The notes under the pieces are model-generated. The model was not told where the DNA came from. It did no database searches and saw only the letters and a list, made by a program, of their open reading frames with translations. Below are positions 5,470-15,892 of a stretch of DNA of 15,892 nucleotides, piece after piece. Position numbers and translations under genes: made by a program. How positions within the stretch are numbered: position 1 is the stretch's first letter; every line of letters starts with the position of its first letter. Source of the DNA: an uncultured bacterium (lineage in GTDB: Bacteria; CALINM01); NCBI GenBank assembly GCA_938045315.1, contig CALINM010000059.1, positions 1-15,892 of the forward strand. The letters run 5' to 3'.

Positions 5470-7395
5470 GTGGATCAAAGGGGTACAAGATTCAGAGACA
5501 ACATTTTGAATGTAACAACAGAGAAGTTATTGAAAGAGCTTTCAATTAAAGCAAGAGGTGCTATTCTCACGATGACTACCCTTGCTGGTTCTGGCCATCC
5601 AGGTGGTTCAATGTCTTCCATTGATATTTACCTCACTCTTTATTATTTCCTTAATATAAGTAGTGATATAAACAGGGAAGACAGAGATTATGTTGTAATA
5701 AGTCACGGGCATACTTCACCGGGGGTATATTCGGCTCTTGGTTTATTGGGATATTTGGAATTAGATGAAGCTATTGCTTTTTTTAGAAAAGCAGGAAGTC
5801 CTTACGAGGGGCATGTGGAAAGGCATATAAATGGTGTTGAATGGTCAACAGGAAATTTAGGTCAGGGGCTTTCAGCAGGTTGTGGATTTGCTCTTGTCTC
5901 TAAAATAAAAAAAATTGATAACTATGTTTTTGTTGTCATGGGAGATGGAGAGCAACAAAAGGGTCAGATATCAGAAGCCAGAAGATTTGCAAAAAAATAT
6001 GAATTAAAAAATCTTTTTGCTATTATTGATCTAAACCAGCTTCAGATATCTGGTAAAATTTCTGAAGTAATGAAGCAAAATATTAAAGAGAATTATATAT
6101 CCGATGGATGGCTTGTTTATGAAGCTGATGGTCATGATTATAATCAACTGTATAATACAATAAGAAACATGGTAATAAATGGTGGACCAGCAGTATTAAT
6201 CGCAAATACTGTAATGGGTAAGGGTGTTAGTTTTATGGAACATGTTAAAGACTATCACGGTAAGGCATTAACAAGGGAGCAATACGATAAGGCTATTGTA
6301 GAGCTTGGTCTAGAGAATAAAATTGATTACTATTTTGAATTAAGAAATAGGGGGAAAATTTTTAGAGCCCATAATTCTAAATCTTTATATCCTGTGATAA
6401 AATCTCCTAAAGTTAGGGTGTATGAGGTAAATAAAAAGATAGATAACCGTTCGGCTTTTGGAGATGCTTTGCTTGATATTGCTAATGTAAATAGTGGTGG
6501 CGCCTATTTACCAATAGCAGTTTTTGATTGTGATTTAGCAAGCTCAGTAAAAACAGATAGTTTTGCCAAACATTTTCCTGAGAATTTTTTTCAGTCTGGC
6601 ATACAAGAACATAATACTGCAACTGTTGCAGGTGCAGTATCCGTTGAAGGAATTTTATCAGTTTTTGCTGATTTTGGGGTTTTTGGTATTGATGAGGTAT
6701 ATAATCAGCAGAGATTAAATGATATTAATGGGTGTAATTTGAAGGTTGTTTGTACCCATTTAGGTGTTGATGTAGGGGAAGATGGTAAGACTCATCAGGC
6801 AATTGATTATATTGGATTGTTGAGAAATCTTTATAACTTTCATTGTATAATTCCTGCTGATGCAAATCAGACATATAAAGCGATTCTTTATAGTTTTTTA
6901 AGACCGGGTAATTATTTTATAGGGATGGGAAGGTCGGTAACACCCATAATTGCAAAAAAAGATGGAACTCCATACTTTGGAGAAGATTATGAGTTTGAAT
7001 ATGGTAAGTCCGATATAGTTAGAGAAGGGAGCGATGGAGTTATTTTTTCTTATGGTGTTATGCTTCATCGGGCAATAAAAATTAGTGAAATTCTTTTGCA
7101 AAGGGGAATTAGTTTAATGGTTGTTAATGTTTCTACTCCTTTAAAGTTAGACAACAAAATTATGGAAAAAGCCTCAGAAATAGGTAAAATAGTAGTGTAT
7201 GAGGATCATAATGTTAATACGGGGTTAGGAAGTATTATTGCTGATTATTGTATGGAGAAAGGTTATAATTTAAAAATGATGAAACTGGGTATAGGGAATT
7301 ATTGTTATTCAGGTAAACCCGATGAATTGTTTGCTCTTATTGGATTAAGCCCTGAAGATGCAGCAGTTAGGATTGAAAGTTTTTTAAAAAAGTAG
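5470..7395 (+). CDS. tkt: Transketolase, single-chain form of the split type
   Basis: A 641-residue thiamine-diphosphate enzyme that transfers two-carbon ketol units between sugar phosphates in the non-oxidative pentose phosphate pathway. N-terminal half: SGHPGGS (41-47), SHGHTSPG (78-85), TGNLGQGL (127-134), the ThDP/metal motif GDGEQQKG (158-165) with Asn189, and MGKGVSFME (249-257). The C-terminal half starts near residue 325: the catalytic Glu380 lies in GIQEHN, followed by GEDGKTHQ (436-443) and GMGRS (485-489). Both halves resemble the separate subunits of two-gene transketolases more than E. coli TktA, apparently joined by a linker around 290-325. DXP synthase is a less likely relative. 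The start is GTG 5470 with AAAGGGAG eight bases upstream. It is the first gene of the long plus-strand series. Confidence 0.88.
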   Translation: MDQRGTRFRDNILNVTTEKLLKELSIKARGAILTMTTLAGSGHPGGSMSSIDIYLTLYYFLNISSDINREDRDYVVISHGHTSPGVYSALGLLGYLELDEAIAFFRKAGSPYEGHVERHINGVEWSTGNLGQGLSAGCGFALVSKIKKIDNYVFVVMGDGEQQKGQISEARRFAKKYELKNLFAIIDLNQLQISGKISEVMKQNIKENYISDGWLVYEADGHDYNQLYNTIRNMVINGGPAVLIANTVMGKGVSFMEHVKDYHGKALTREQYDKAIVELGLENKIDYYFELRNRGKIFRAHNSKSLYPVIKSPKVRVYEVNKKIDNRSAFGDALLDIANVNSGGAYLPIAVFDCDLASSVKTDSFAKHFPENFFQSGIQEHNTATVAGAVSVEGILSVFADFGVFGIDEVYNQQRLNDINGCNLKVVCTHLGVDVGEDGKTHQAIDYIGLLRNLYNFHCIIPADANQTYKAILYSFLRPGNYFIGMGRSVTPIIAKKDGTPYFGEDYEFEYGKSDIVREGSDGVIFSYGVMLHRAIKISEILLQRGISLMVVNVSTPLKLDNKIMEKASEIGKIVVYEDHNVNTGLGSIIADYCMEKGYNLKMMKLGIGNYCYSGKPDELFALIGLSPEDAAVRIESFLKK

Positions 7396-7427
7396 CAGCA
7401 TCAAAAAACATTTAAAAGGAGGGCTTT

Positions 7428-7661
7428 ATGGAATTAGCAAAAGAAGAGGCTGTGGTTAAGGTTTTACTTGAGAGTAATGATGAATTTAAAAAACTTTATA
7501 GTGAACACCTTGAGTTGGAGAAAAAAATTGCAGAATTTGATAGCAAACATTATTTAACGCCCGAGGAAGAAATGGAAAGAAAGAGGTTACAGAAAATAAA
7601 ACTAGCTGGTAAAGATAGAATGTTTGAAATAATTAGGGAGTTTAAAAACAAGAATAATTAA
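7428..7661 (+). CDS. DUF465/YdcH-like small helical protein
   Basis: A 77-residue, highly charged, cysteine-free protein that should be almost entirely alpha-helical. The pattern LLESNDEFKKLYSEHLELEKKI followed by a short break and LTPEEEMERKRLQKIKL-GKDRM matches the DUF465 (YdcH-like) family: two helices joined by a turn, likely a coiled-coil hairpin. These proteins have no well-established biochemical role; I do not assign one. A strong ribosome binding site, AGGAGGG, lies just ahead of ATG 7428. The gene is 32 bases after transketolase and 18 bases before ilvD, all in the same direction, so it is probably co-transcribed with the ilv genes. Codon and base use do not differ visibly from its neighbours. 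Confidence 0.8.
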   Translation: MELAKEEAVVKVLLESNDEFKKLYSEHLELEKKIAEFDSKHYLTPEEEMERKRLQKIKLAGKDRMFEIIREFKNKNN

Positions 7662-7679
7662 AATATCTCAGGAGTTTTT

Positions 7680-9335
7680 ATGATAAGTGATGAAATAAAG
7701 AAAGGGATTGAAAAATCCCCTCATCGAGCTTTACTAATGGCGTGTGGTTTGCCAAGAACACAGATGGATAGACCTTTTATCGGTATAGTTAGTAGCTTTA
7801 CTGATCTTATCCCCGGGCACGTGGGCATGAGAGATTTAGAAAGGTTTATTGAAAAGGGAATTCATACTGAAGGTGGCTATGCTTTCATATTTTGTGTACC
7901 AGGTATTTGTGATGGCATCGCAATGGGTCACTCGGGGATGAGATATTCTCTGCCTTCTCGTGAATTAATTGCTGATATGATAGAGTGCGTCGTTTCTGCT
8001 CATAAATTAGATGGGCTTGTTTTTTTAACAAATTGTGACAAGATAACACCCGGTATGCTCATGGCATCCTTAAGATTAAATATACCTTCTATTTTTGTGA
8101 CAGCAGGACCTATGATTGCAGGCTATTATAAAGGTGAAAGACTTTCTTTGGTTAGTGGTACTTTTGAGGCAATTGGCAAATATAAAAAGGGAGAGCTAAC
8201 GGAAGAAGATTTTTATGGTTATGAAGCCAATGCGTGTCCTGGAGCTGGATCATGTCAGGGATTGTATACTGCAAATACAATGGCATGTATAACTGAAACA
8301 CTTGGGATGTCTCTTCCGGGATGTGCAACTGCTCTTGCAGTATCGAGTAAGAAAAAGCATATTGCCTTTGAAAGTGGAAGAAGGATTGTTAGTCTTGTAA
8401 AAGAAAATATACGTCCAAGGGATATTATAACCGAATCTTCTATAAGAAATGCAATAAGAGTAGATGTAGCTTTAGGTGGGTCTTCAAATACTGTACTTCA
8501 TTTAACAGCTATCTCTCATGAGGCTAAAAGTCCTATAGAAATTGATCTTTTTGATAAAATAAGTAAAACGACCCCCCATATTGTTAGTATGATACCTGGT
8601 GGTAAGTATTATATGGAAGATTTAGATAGAGCTGGTGGGATCCCCGGGGTATTAAATAGATTAGCTGACTTAATTGAATCTTCAATTACGGTTTCTGGCC
8701 TGAATATAAAAGATATTGCAAAAAACGGTGTGGTTTATGACGAAGATGTAATAAGAAGCCTTACTAATCCTTATCACAAAGAAGGGGGGATTGCAATCCT
8801 GAAAGGTAACTTGGCACCACTCGGCGCAGTGGTAAAACAATCTGCTGTAAGCCAGGAAATGCTCGTTTTTGAAGGTAAAGCAAGGGTTTTTGAGTGTGAA
8901 GAAGATGCTCTAAATGCTATTTTAGGTGGAGATATAAAAGCGGGTGATGTGGTAGTTATAAGAAATGAAGGTCCCATTGGTGGGCCGGGTATGAGAGAGA
9001 TGTTATCTCCTACAGCAGCACTTATAGGTATGGGACTTGCAAAAACATGTGCACTTATAACAGATGGAAGATTTTCTGGTGGAACTCAGGGACCATGTAT
9101 AGGTCATATTTCTCCTGAAGCAGCTGAGGGTGGGCTTATTGGTCTTTTGCGTGATGGTGATATTATTAGAATAAATATCCCTGAAAGAAAAATAGAAGCT
9201 CTTTTGGATAATGATGAGATAGAAAGAAGAAAAGAGCTTTATAATCCTATAAATAAGGAGCTTAAAGGATATTTAAATAGATATGCCCGTATGGTTTCCT
9301 CTGCATCGAAAGGGGCAATTTTAAGGGAGGAATAG
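7680..9335 (+). CDS. ilvD: Dihydroxy-acid dehydratase
   Basis: A 551-residue enzyme that dehydrates 2,3-dihydroxy-isovalerate and 2,3-dihydroxy-3-methylvalerate to the keto acids leading to valine, leucine and isoleucine. Family motifs: [22 protein letters not shown] (from residue 78), [14 protein letters not shown] (118-131) with cluster ligand Cys119 and the metal-site Lys121, [16 protein letters not shown] (185-201) with ligand Cys192, and [19 protein letters not shown] (463-482) with catalytic Ser466. The cysteine that [2Fe-2S] enzymes carry near residue 46 is Gly here (IPGHVGM), as in the oxygen-sensitive [4Fe-4S] E. coli type. CAGGAG six bases before ATG 7680 supports the start. The TAG stop shares one base with the GTG start of ilvB. 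Confidence 0.96.
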   Translation: MISDEIKKGIEKSPHRALLMACGLPRTQMDRPFIGIVSSFTDLIPGHVGMRDLERFIEKGIHTEGGYAFIFCVPGICDGIAMGHSGMRYSLPSRELIADMIECVVSAHKLDGLVFLTNCDKITPGMLMASLRLNIPSIFVTAGPMIAGYYKGERLSLVSGTFEAIGKYKKGELTEEDFYGYEANACPGAGSCQGLYTANTMACITETLGMSLPGCATALAVSSKKKHIAFESGRRIVSLVKENIRPRDIITESSIRNAIRVDVALGGSSNTVLHLTAISHEAKSPIEIDLFDKISKTTPHIVSMIPGGKYYMEDLDRAGGIPGVLNRLADLIESSITVSGLNIKDIAKNGVVYDEDVIRSLTNPYHKEGGIAILKGNLAPLGAVVKQSAVSQEMLVFEGKARVFECEEDALNAILGGDIKAGDVVVIRNEGPIGGPGMREMLSPTAALIGMGLAKTCALITDGRFSGGTQGPCIGHISPEAAEGGLIGLLRDGDIIRINIPERKIEALLDNDEIERRKELYNPINKELKGYLNRYARMVSSASKGAILREE

Positions 9336-11071
9336 TGAAATTAAGTGGCGCAGAAATATTTGTAGAATCATTAAAAAAAGAAGGAGTTAAAGTACTCTTT
9401 GGTTATCCCGGTGGTGTAATTCTTCCAATTTTTGATGTTTTATACCATGAGAAAGAAATAAGGCTCATATTACCGAGACATGAACAGGCCGCTGTTCATA
9501 TGGCTGATGGTTATGCAAGATCGACAGGTTCAGTGGGAGTAGCTCTGGCAACATCTGGACCGGGTGCTACAAATACAGTTACTGGGATAGCAACTGCTTT
9601 TATGGATTCTATACCCATTGTTGTTTTTACAGGACAGGTTCCTACGCCTATGATTGGTGTTGATGCTTTTCAGGAAGCAGATATTGTAGGCATAACAAGG
9701 CCATGTACCAAATATAACTATCTTGTGAAAAACACAGCTGACCTGCCTTATATTATCAAAGAGGCATTTTATATAGCTTCAAAAGGGCGTCCAGGTCCAG
9801 TTGTTGTGGATTTACCGAGAGATGTTTTGGCCAATAAGGCTGATTTTATTTATCCTCAAACAGTTTCTTTAAGAAGTTATAATCCCACTTATGTTGGTAA
9901 TAGATGGCAGATAAAAAAAGCTGCAGATGCCATATTAAAGGCAAAAAAACCTATTATTTATGCGGGTGGTGGTGTTATTTCTTCCAATGCCAGTCAGGAA
10001 CTAAAAGAACTGGCAGAGTTTACAAATATTCCAGTGACACTAACTTTAATGGGATTAGGTGGATTTCCTGGTGACCATCCCTTATTCTTAGGGATGCTTG
10101 GAATGCATGGAACCTATGCTGCAAACATGACTATTCATAATTCAGATTTGATAATTGCCATTGGGGCAAGGTTTGATGATAGGGTTACAGGAAGGGTAAA
10201 AGATTTTGCCCCCGATGCAAAAATTATACATATTGATATAGATCCCACATCCATTAGAAAAAGTGTTCATGTGGATATACCAATAGTGGGAGATGTAAAA
10301 CTTGTTCTTTTGGATTTACTAAAAGAGTTAAAGGCCGTGAGTGAGAAAAATGAAGTAATTGAAGAAGCAAGAAAGCAATGGGCAAAGCAGATAAAGGTCT
10401 GGCAGAAAGAGCATCCTTTATGGTATGAATACGATGAAGAAGTTATAAAGCCCCAGTATGTTATAGAAAAAATATTTGATATAACAAAAGGTGACGCAAT
10501 TATAGCTACAGAAGTAGGTCAAAATCAAATGTGGACCGCTCAATTTTACAAGTTTTTGAAACCAAGAACATGGTTAACTTCTGGTGGTTTAGGCACAATG
10601 GGTTATGGGTTCCCAGCAGCTCTTGGTGCTCAGGCTGCTTTTCCTGATAAACTTGTTTTTGATATAGCTGGAGATGGTAGTATTCAGATGAATATCCAGG
10701 AACTTGCTACAGCAGTAACCGAAGGGCTAAATGTAAAAGTTGCTATTTTAAATAATTCATGTCTTGGGATGGTAAGGCAGTGGCAGGAATTATTTTATGG
10801 AGAAAGATATTCAGGAGTAGATTTAGGGGTTGTACCAGATTTTGTTAAATTAGCCGAAGCTTATGGAGCGGTGGGATTTAGAGCAGAAAAACCAGGCGAA
10901 GTGGAGCCTATTATAAAAGAGGCAATAAAAATAAAAAAACCTGTTTTTATGGATTTTAGAATTGATAGAATGGAGAAGGTTTTTCCTATGGTACCAGCTG
11001 GTTCTGCAATTCATGAAATGATATTTCTCGAAAAAAAGAATAAAAGTGAAAAAATGAGAGTTGTAAAATAA
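9335..11071 (+). CDS. ilvB: Acetolactate synthase, large catalytic subunit
   Basis: A 578-residue ThDP- and FAD-dependent acetohydroxyacid synthase subunit that condenses two pyruvates to 2-acetolactate, or pyruvate with 2-ketobutyrate, the first shared step of branched-chain amino acid synthesis. The N-terminal pyrimidine-binding domain carries GYPGG (23-27), catalytic Glu50 in RHEQAA, and SGPGATN (74-80). The central FAD domain spans about 190-345 ([11 protein letters not shown], 277-287). The C-terminal pyrophosphate domain has GDGS (446-449) closing with NN (473-474) and RQWQ (481-484). It is a biosynthetic anabolic type, since ilvN follows at once. The start GTG 9335 overlaps the ilvD stop by one base (TAGTG) with AGGGAGGA just before it, so the two are likely coupled. 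Confidence 0.96.
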   Translation: MKLSGAEIFVESLKKEGVKVLFGYPGGVILPIFDVLYHEKEIRLILPRHEQAAVHMADGYARSTGSVGVALATSGPGATNTVTGIATAFMDSIPIVVFTGQVPTPMIGVDAFQEADIVGITRPCTKYNYLVKNTADLPYIIKEAFYIASKGRPGPVVVDLPRDVLANKADFIYPQTVSLRSYNPTYVGNRWQIKKAADAILKAKKPIIYAGGGVISSNASQELKELAEFTNIPVTLTLMGLGGFPGDHPLFLGMLGMHGTYAANMTIHNSDLIIAIGARFDDRVTGRVKDFAPDAKIIHIDIDPTSIRKSVHVDIPIVGDVKLVLLDLLKELKAVSEKNEVIEEARKQWAKQIKVWQKEHPLWYEYDEEVIKPQYVIEKIFDITKGDAIIATEVGQNQMWTAQFYKFLKPRTWLTSGGLGTMGYGFPAALGAQAAFPDKLVFDIAGDGSIQMNIQELATAVTEGLNVKVAILNNSCLGMVRQWQELFYGERYSGVDLGVVPDFVKLAEAYGAVGFRAEKPGEVEPIIKEAIKIKKPVFMDFRIDRMEKVFPMVPAGSAIHEMIFLEKKNKSEKMRVVK

Positions 11072-11080
11072 GGAGACCCT

Positions 11081-12593
<1,513 letters not shown>

Positions 12594-12596
12594 TTC

Positions 12597-13253
12597 ATGG
12601 CCGTAAAATGGGAAAATGCTTTAATTGCACCTGAGGGTTTAAAAATATCATTCATTTTTCTTGTTGCTACATTTATTAGTTTCTTTGGAGGTTATCATGT
12701 AATTTCAGGTGCAATTTTTCTCCTTTTTATATTTAACTTATTTTTTTTCCGTAATCCTAAAAGAAAACCACCCGAAGGGCCTTATATTGTTGCACCTGCT
12801 GACGGAGAAGTAATTTTGATAAAAGAAGTTTATGAAGATAAGTTTTTTAAAGATAGGGTTAATCTTATAAGTATTTTTATGTCCCTTTTCGACGTCCATA
12901 TAAATAGAGCTCCCTATGATGGAAAAATTTTAGATATTAAACATTATGATGGAAGATTTTTCTCAGCAAACCTTGATAATGCTTTTGAAGAAAACGAGAG
13001 GAACTTTGTTTTTATTGAGACGCCGGAGGGGAAAAAAATTTTATATTCCCAGGTAGCTGGTCTTATTGCAAGAAGAATAGTTAGTGAAATCAAAGTTGGT
13101 GAATATATTAAAAAAGGGAGTATCGTTGGGTTAATATGTTATGGTTCCCGTGTAGATATATTTCTTCCTAAGGAAATCAGTTTAAGGGTACAATTAAAGG
13201 ATAAAACAAAAGCAGGAGAGACCATAATAGGAGAGATTAGTAATGAAAGATGA
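12597..13253 (+). CDS. psd: Phosphatidylserine decarboxylase proenzyme, short form
   Basis: A 218-residue membrane-associated pyruvoyl enzyme that converts phosphatidylserine to phosphatidylethanolamine. Residues about 15-51 are hydrophobic and anchor it to the membrane. PADG (67-70) contributes Asp69, DVHINRAP (99-106) contributes His101, and YGSRVDIF (182-189) is the self-cleavage site: the chain should split between Gly183 and Ser184, Ser184 becoming the pyruvoyl group of the small alpha chain. FGS/YGS-RVD in place of LGST and the length near 215 mark the short Psd-B-like class. The start ATG 12597 lies three bases after ilvC's stop and has only a weak purine stretch, suggesting coupling to ilvC. 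It overlaps pssA by 11 bases. Confidence 0.94.
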   Translation: MAVKWENALIAPEGLKISFIFLVATFISFFGGYHVISGAIFLLFIFNLFFFRNPKRKPPEGPYIVAPADGEVILIKEVYEDKFFKDRVNLISIFMSLFDVHINRAPYDGKILDIKHYDGRFFSANLDNAFEENERNFVFIETPEGKKILYSQVAGLIARRIVSEIKVGEYIKKGSIVGLICYGSRVDIFLPKEISLRVQLKDKTKAGETIIGEISNER

Positions 13254-13992
13254 TGATAATTATCCAAAAGATAGTGTAAAGAAAGGCGTTTATATATTCC
13301 CTAATTTACTTACATCGGCAAGCCTTTTTTCTGGCTTTTTTGGGATGGTCTCTGTGTGGAATGGTAATTTTAAGCTATCAGCCTATTTAATCATTTTATC
13401 TGCAATCTTTGATATGTTAGATGGTAGGGTTGCAAGAATGACTGGTGCTGTTTCAAGATTTGGAGTAGAGTATGACTCTATAGCTGACGTAGTAGCCTTC
13501 GGTGCTACGCCAGCCTTTCTTGTTTATGTATGGGCTTTGGAACCTTATGGTAGATTTGGTATTATAGTTTCTTTTTTATACCTTGTTTGTGGGGCCTTGA
13601 GGCTTGCAAGGTTTAATGTTCAGGCTAATACCGTTGAAAGTAGAAAATTTAATGGGCTACCCATACCAGGTGCAGCAATGGTAATTGCTTCAGTAGTACT
13701 TTTTTATTATGAGCTTGGGGGGGAAGGAAAAACTTTAAAAGAGTTTTTGATACTTGTTCTTGTGATTGTACTTGCTTTTTTAATGATTAGTAATATAAAG
13801 TATCATAGTTTTAAGGACCTCGATCCTATTAAAAGAAAACCTTTTTCCGTTCTTGCCATAGTGATACTTGCTATGATATTTATTGTGGCACATCATGAAC
13901 TTTTCTTTTTTATAATATATTTTGGTTATGCCATGTCTGGACCTGCTATGTATTTATACGATAGATATAAGCAAAGTAGGGGAGGTAAATAA
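13243..13992 (+). CDS. pssA: CDP-diacylglycerol--serine O-phosphatidyltransferase
   Basis: A 249-residue integral membrane enzyme of the CDP-alcohol phosphatidyltransferase family, making phosphatidylserine from CDP-diacylglycerol and serine, the substrate of the Psd encoded just upstream. The full catalytic signature D-xx-DG-xx-AR-x8-G-xxx-D-xxx-D is visible as Asp57, Asp60-Gly61, Ala64-Arg65, Gly74, Asp78 and Asp82. About six to eight hydrophobic segments surround it, starting at [14 protein letters not shown] (18-31). Serine as the acceptor is inferred from this N-terminal pattern and from the adjacent psd. TAGGAG (13228-13233) inside psd serves ATG 13243. Its last codons, for RGGK, contain the GGGGAGG ribosome binding site of leuA, and its TAA shares a base with the leuA ATG. 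Confidence 0.95.
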   Translation: MKDDDNYPKDSVKKGVYIFPNLLTSASLFSGFFGMVSVWNGNFKLSAYLIILSAIFDMLDGRVARMTGAVSRFGVEYDSIADVVAFGATPAFLVYVWALEPYGRFGIIVSFLYLVCGALRLARFNVQANTVESRKFNGLPIPGAAMVIASVVLFYYELGGEGKTLKEFLILVLVIVLAFLMISNIKYHSFKDLDPIKRKPFSVLAIVILAMIFIVAHHELFFFIIYFGYAMSGPAMYLYDRYKQSRGGK

Positions 13993-15527
13993 TGGAGTAT
14001 GTAAAAATATTTGATACTACTTTGAGAGATGGTGAACAAGCACCAGGTGCTACTATGAATATAGATGAGAAGGTAAGAATTGCGTTGCAATTAGAGAAAC
14101 TTGGTGTTGACATAATAGAGGCCGGTTTTCCAGCTGCATCGGATGGGGATTTTGAAGCAGTTAAAATGGTAGCAAAAAATATAACAAAGTCTGAGGTTGC
14201 AGGCCTTGCAAGGGCCACTGAATCAGACATTGAAAGAGCCTGGGAAGCAATAAAATATGCTAATAAGCCGAGGATACATACATTTTTAGCGACTTCTGAT
14301 ATTCACTTGAAATATAAACTAAAAATCGATAGGGAAGAAGCATTAAAGAGGGCGATACATGCAGTTAAATTTGCTAAAAAGTTCACAGACAATGTGGAAT
14401 TTTCTGCAGAAGATGCGTGTAGAACTGATTTGGATTTCCTTTGTAAGGTAGTAGAAGCAGTGATTGATGCTGGTGCAACTACAGTTAATATACCTGACAC
14501 AGTAGGTTACATAACACCCCTTGAATTTTTTAATATAATTTCAACTATTAAGAAGAGGGTAAAAAATATCGAAAAGGCAGTAATAAGTGTACATTGTCAT
14601 AATGATTTAGGGCTTGCTACAGCTAATTCTCTATCAGCGCTTCTTGCTGGAGCAAGACAAGTAGAGTGTACAATAAATGGTATCGGAGAAAGAGCAGGCA
14701 ATGCGGCAATGGAAGAAATTGTTATGGCTTTAAAAACCAGGAAAGATGTATATAATTTGGGAACAAAGATAAATACAAAACACATATACAGAACAAGTAA
14801 ACTTGTTTCTCAGATAACGGGAATGATGGTTCAACCAAATAAGGCAATTGTAGGTGCCAATGCCTTCGCACATGAGTCTGGTATCCATCAAGATGGGGTA
14901 CTTAAAGAAAGACTTACGTATGAAATAATGACGCCTGAATCAGTAGGTATACCACAAAGCATTCTTGTACTTGGGAAATTATCTGGTAGGCACGCTTTTA
15001 AAAAACGCTTGGAAGAGATGGGTTACGAACTCAATGAAGAACAATTAAATAAAGCCTTCAAGCGCTTCAAAGAGCTCTGTGATCACAAAAAGTATTTATA
15101 TGATGAAGATATTGATGCGATTATTTCAGAAGAAATACTAAAGTTGCCCGAAAAATATAAATTCGTTTATTTAAATGTTGTATCTGGTAACAGAACCATG
15201 CCATGTGCTACTGTAGAAATAGAAATTGATGGTAAAGTAATTAAAGAAGCCACCTTTGGTAATGGTCCAGTGGATGCAGTATTTAAAGCTATAAAGAAAA
15301 TAATTAAAACAAAAAGTAAACTACTCAGTTTTGTGATAAGTGCTATAACAATGGGAACTGATGCTCAAGGTGAAGTTACAGTTAAATTAGAAGAAGCGGG
15401 AAGACAGGTTGTGGGTAAAGGAGTTGATCCAGATGTTCTTGTTGCCAGCGCCAAAGCTTATATAAATGCACTAAACAGGCTTTACTTTAAGAAAGAAGCA
15501 AATTCTATGAGAGAGATGCTTCCATAA
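13992..15527 (+). CDS. leuA: 2-isopropylmalate synthase
   Basis: A 511-residue enzyme that condenses acetyl-CoA with 2-ketoisovalerate, the first committed step of leucine synthesis. The TIM-barrel catalytic domain starts with [16 protein letters not shown] (7-22; Arg12 and metal ligand Asp13), continues to [11 protein letters not shown] (199-209; metal ligands His201 and His203) and the signature [14 protein letters not shown] (229-242). [10 protein letters not shown] (293-302) marks the subdomain region, and residues about 390-505 form the C-terminal regulatory domain used for leucine feedback. Length is normal for bacterial LeuA. Citramalate synthase is the main alternative, but the motifs and the leuC that follows favour LeuA. 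It starts at ATG 13992, overlapping the pssA stop by one base, with a strong GGGGAGG site. Confidence 0.95.
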   Translation: MEYVKIFDTTLRDGEQAPGATMNIDEKVRIALQLEKLGVDIIEAGFPAASDGDFEAVKMVAKNITKSEVAGLARATESDIERAWEAIKYANKPRIHTFLATSDIHLKYKLKIDREEALKRAIHAVKFAKKFTDNVEFSAEDACRTDLDFLCKVVEAVIDAGATTVNIPDTVGYITPLEFFNIISTIKKRVKNIEKAVISVHCHNDLGLATANSLSALLAGARQVECTINGIGERAGNAAMEEIVMALKTRKDVYNLGTKINTKHIYRTSKLVSQITGMMVQPNKAIVGANAFAHESGIHQDGVLKERLTYEIMTPESVGIPQSILVLGKLSGRHAFKKRLEEMGYELNEEQLNKAFKRFKELCDHKKYLYDEDIDAIISEEILKLPEKYKFVYLNVVSGNRTMPCATVEIEIDGKVIKEATFGNGPVDAVFKAIKKIIKTKSKLLSFVISAITMGTDAQGEVTVKLEEAGRQVVGKGVDPDVLVASAKAYINALNRLYFKKEANSMREMLP

Positions 15528-15551
15528 TTTTTCATAAAAGGAGTTATTAAA

Positions 15552-15892
15552 ATGGGTATGACTATTACAGAAAAAATTCTCGCACACCATTGCGGTAAAA
15601 AAGAAGTTTTTCCGGGCGAACTTATTATGGCAAAAGTAGATTTAGTACTTGCTAATGATGTGACAGCACCAATAGCTATCAAGGAGTTTGAAAATAGTGG
15701 AGCAAAAAAAGTTTTTGATAATACTAAAATTGCACTTGTGCCGGATCATTTTACACCAAATAAAGATATCAACTCTGCGGAACAGGTAAAACTTGTCCGT
15801 GAATTTGCTAAAAAATATGGCATTGTGAATTATTTTGAGATAGGAGAAATGGGTATAGAACATGCGCTTTTACCAGAAAAAGGTCTTGTAGT
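15552..15892 (+). CDS. leuC: 3-isopropylmalate dehydratase large subunit (N-terminal part)
   Basis: An open frame of 113 codons from ATG 15552 running off the window end without a stop. The peptide starts [19 protein letters not shown] and continues through [29 protein letters not shown] and an [16 protein letters not shown] stretch, which matches the N-terminus of the LeuC/homoaconitase type of aconitase-superfamily enzymes. These use a [4Fe-4S] cluster to isomerise 2- to 3-isopropylmalate; the cluster cysteines would lie beyond the window. The motif VPDHF-PN contains the conserved His of the superfamily. AAAGGAG eight bases before the ATG supports the start; ATG 15558 is a possible alternative. 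Its position 24 bases after leuA fits leucine synthesis; related homoaconitase-like substrates cannot be excluded from the fragment. Confidence 0.92.
   Translation, partial: MGMTITEKILAHHCGKKEVFPGELIMAKVDLVLANDVTAPIAIKEFENSGAKKVFDNTKIALVPDHFTPNKDINSAEQVKLVREFAKKYGIVNYFEIGEMGIEHALLPEKGLV

Noticed and set aside
13946-14230. 94-codon minus-strand frame at the pssA/leuA junction
   Set aside because: Antisense shadow of leuA; composition reflects the complementary coding frame.
15482-15863. Two minus-strand frames opposite the leuA end and leuC start
   Set aside because: They oppose the clear leuC N-terminus, which has its own ribosome binding site and family motifs.

Overview
The window is a gene-dense, AT-rich stretch of bacterial chromosome. 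It contains 17 complete genes plus one partial gene at each end, and no gene-free gap is longer than about 75 bases. AGA/AGG arginine and ATA isoleucine codons are common. Gene content (diderm-type elongasome, periplasmic TlpA-like protein, Fe-S type Rrf2 regulator, ilv-psd-pssA-leu cluster) suggests an anaerobic or microaerophilic, possibly thermophilic Gram-negative. Deferribacterota (Deferribacter/Calditerrivibrio-like) is my best guess, from gene order and protein character rather than any database search. I see no mobile element, CRISPR array, tRNA, rRNA or clear riboswitch.

Layout. (1) 1-3521, + strand: the end of mreC, then mreD, mrdA (PBP2) and rodA. This is the cell-elongation peptidoglycan machinery, with every junction overlapping. 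(2) 3527-5395, - strand, convergent with rodA: read in its own direction it is an HD-domain nucleotidase-like gene, an Fe-S Rrf2-family regulator, thioredoxin, and a secreted thioredoxin-fold protein. An internal promoter with a perfect TTGACA -35 box and an 8-bp inverted repeat lies just before trxA. (3) 5396-5469: a short divergent promoter region. (4) 5470-15892, + strand: a fused 'split-type' transketolase, a small DUF465/YdcH-like protein, then ilvD, ilvB, ilvN, ilvC, psd, pssA, leuA and the start of leuC. Spacing is from slight overlap to about 35 nt, so this may be one long operon.

How they work together. IlvB/IlvN, IlvC and IlvD form the common valine/isoleucine pathway, and LeuA and LeuC divert 2-ketoisovalerate to leucine. 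Psd and PssA make phosphatidylethanolamine from CDP-diacylglycerol and serine, and sit in the middle of the amino-acid operon. Transketolase supplies pentose and tetrose phosphates. The minus-strand group pairs a probable redox-sensing regulator with a cytoplasmic and an exported thiol-disulfide protein.

I do not see a convincing wholly new system. The points most worth checking are the palindromic promoter between rrf2 and trxA, the Cys-rich version of the PBP2 metal site, the atypical cofactor loop of IlvC, the fused transketolase, and the phospholipid genes embedded in the ilv-leu operon.
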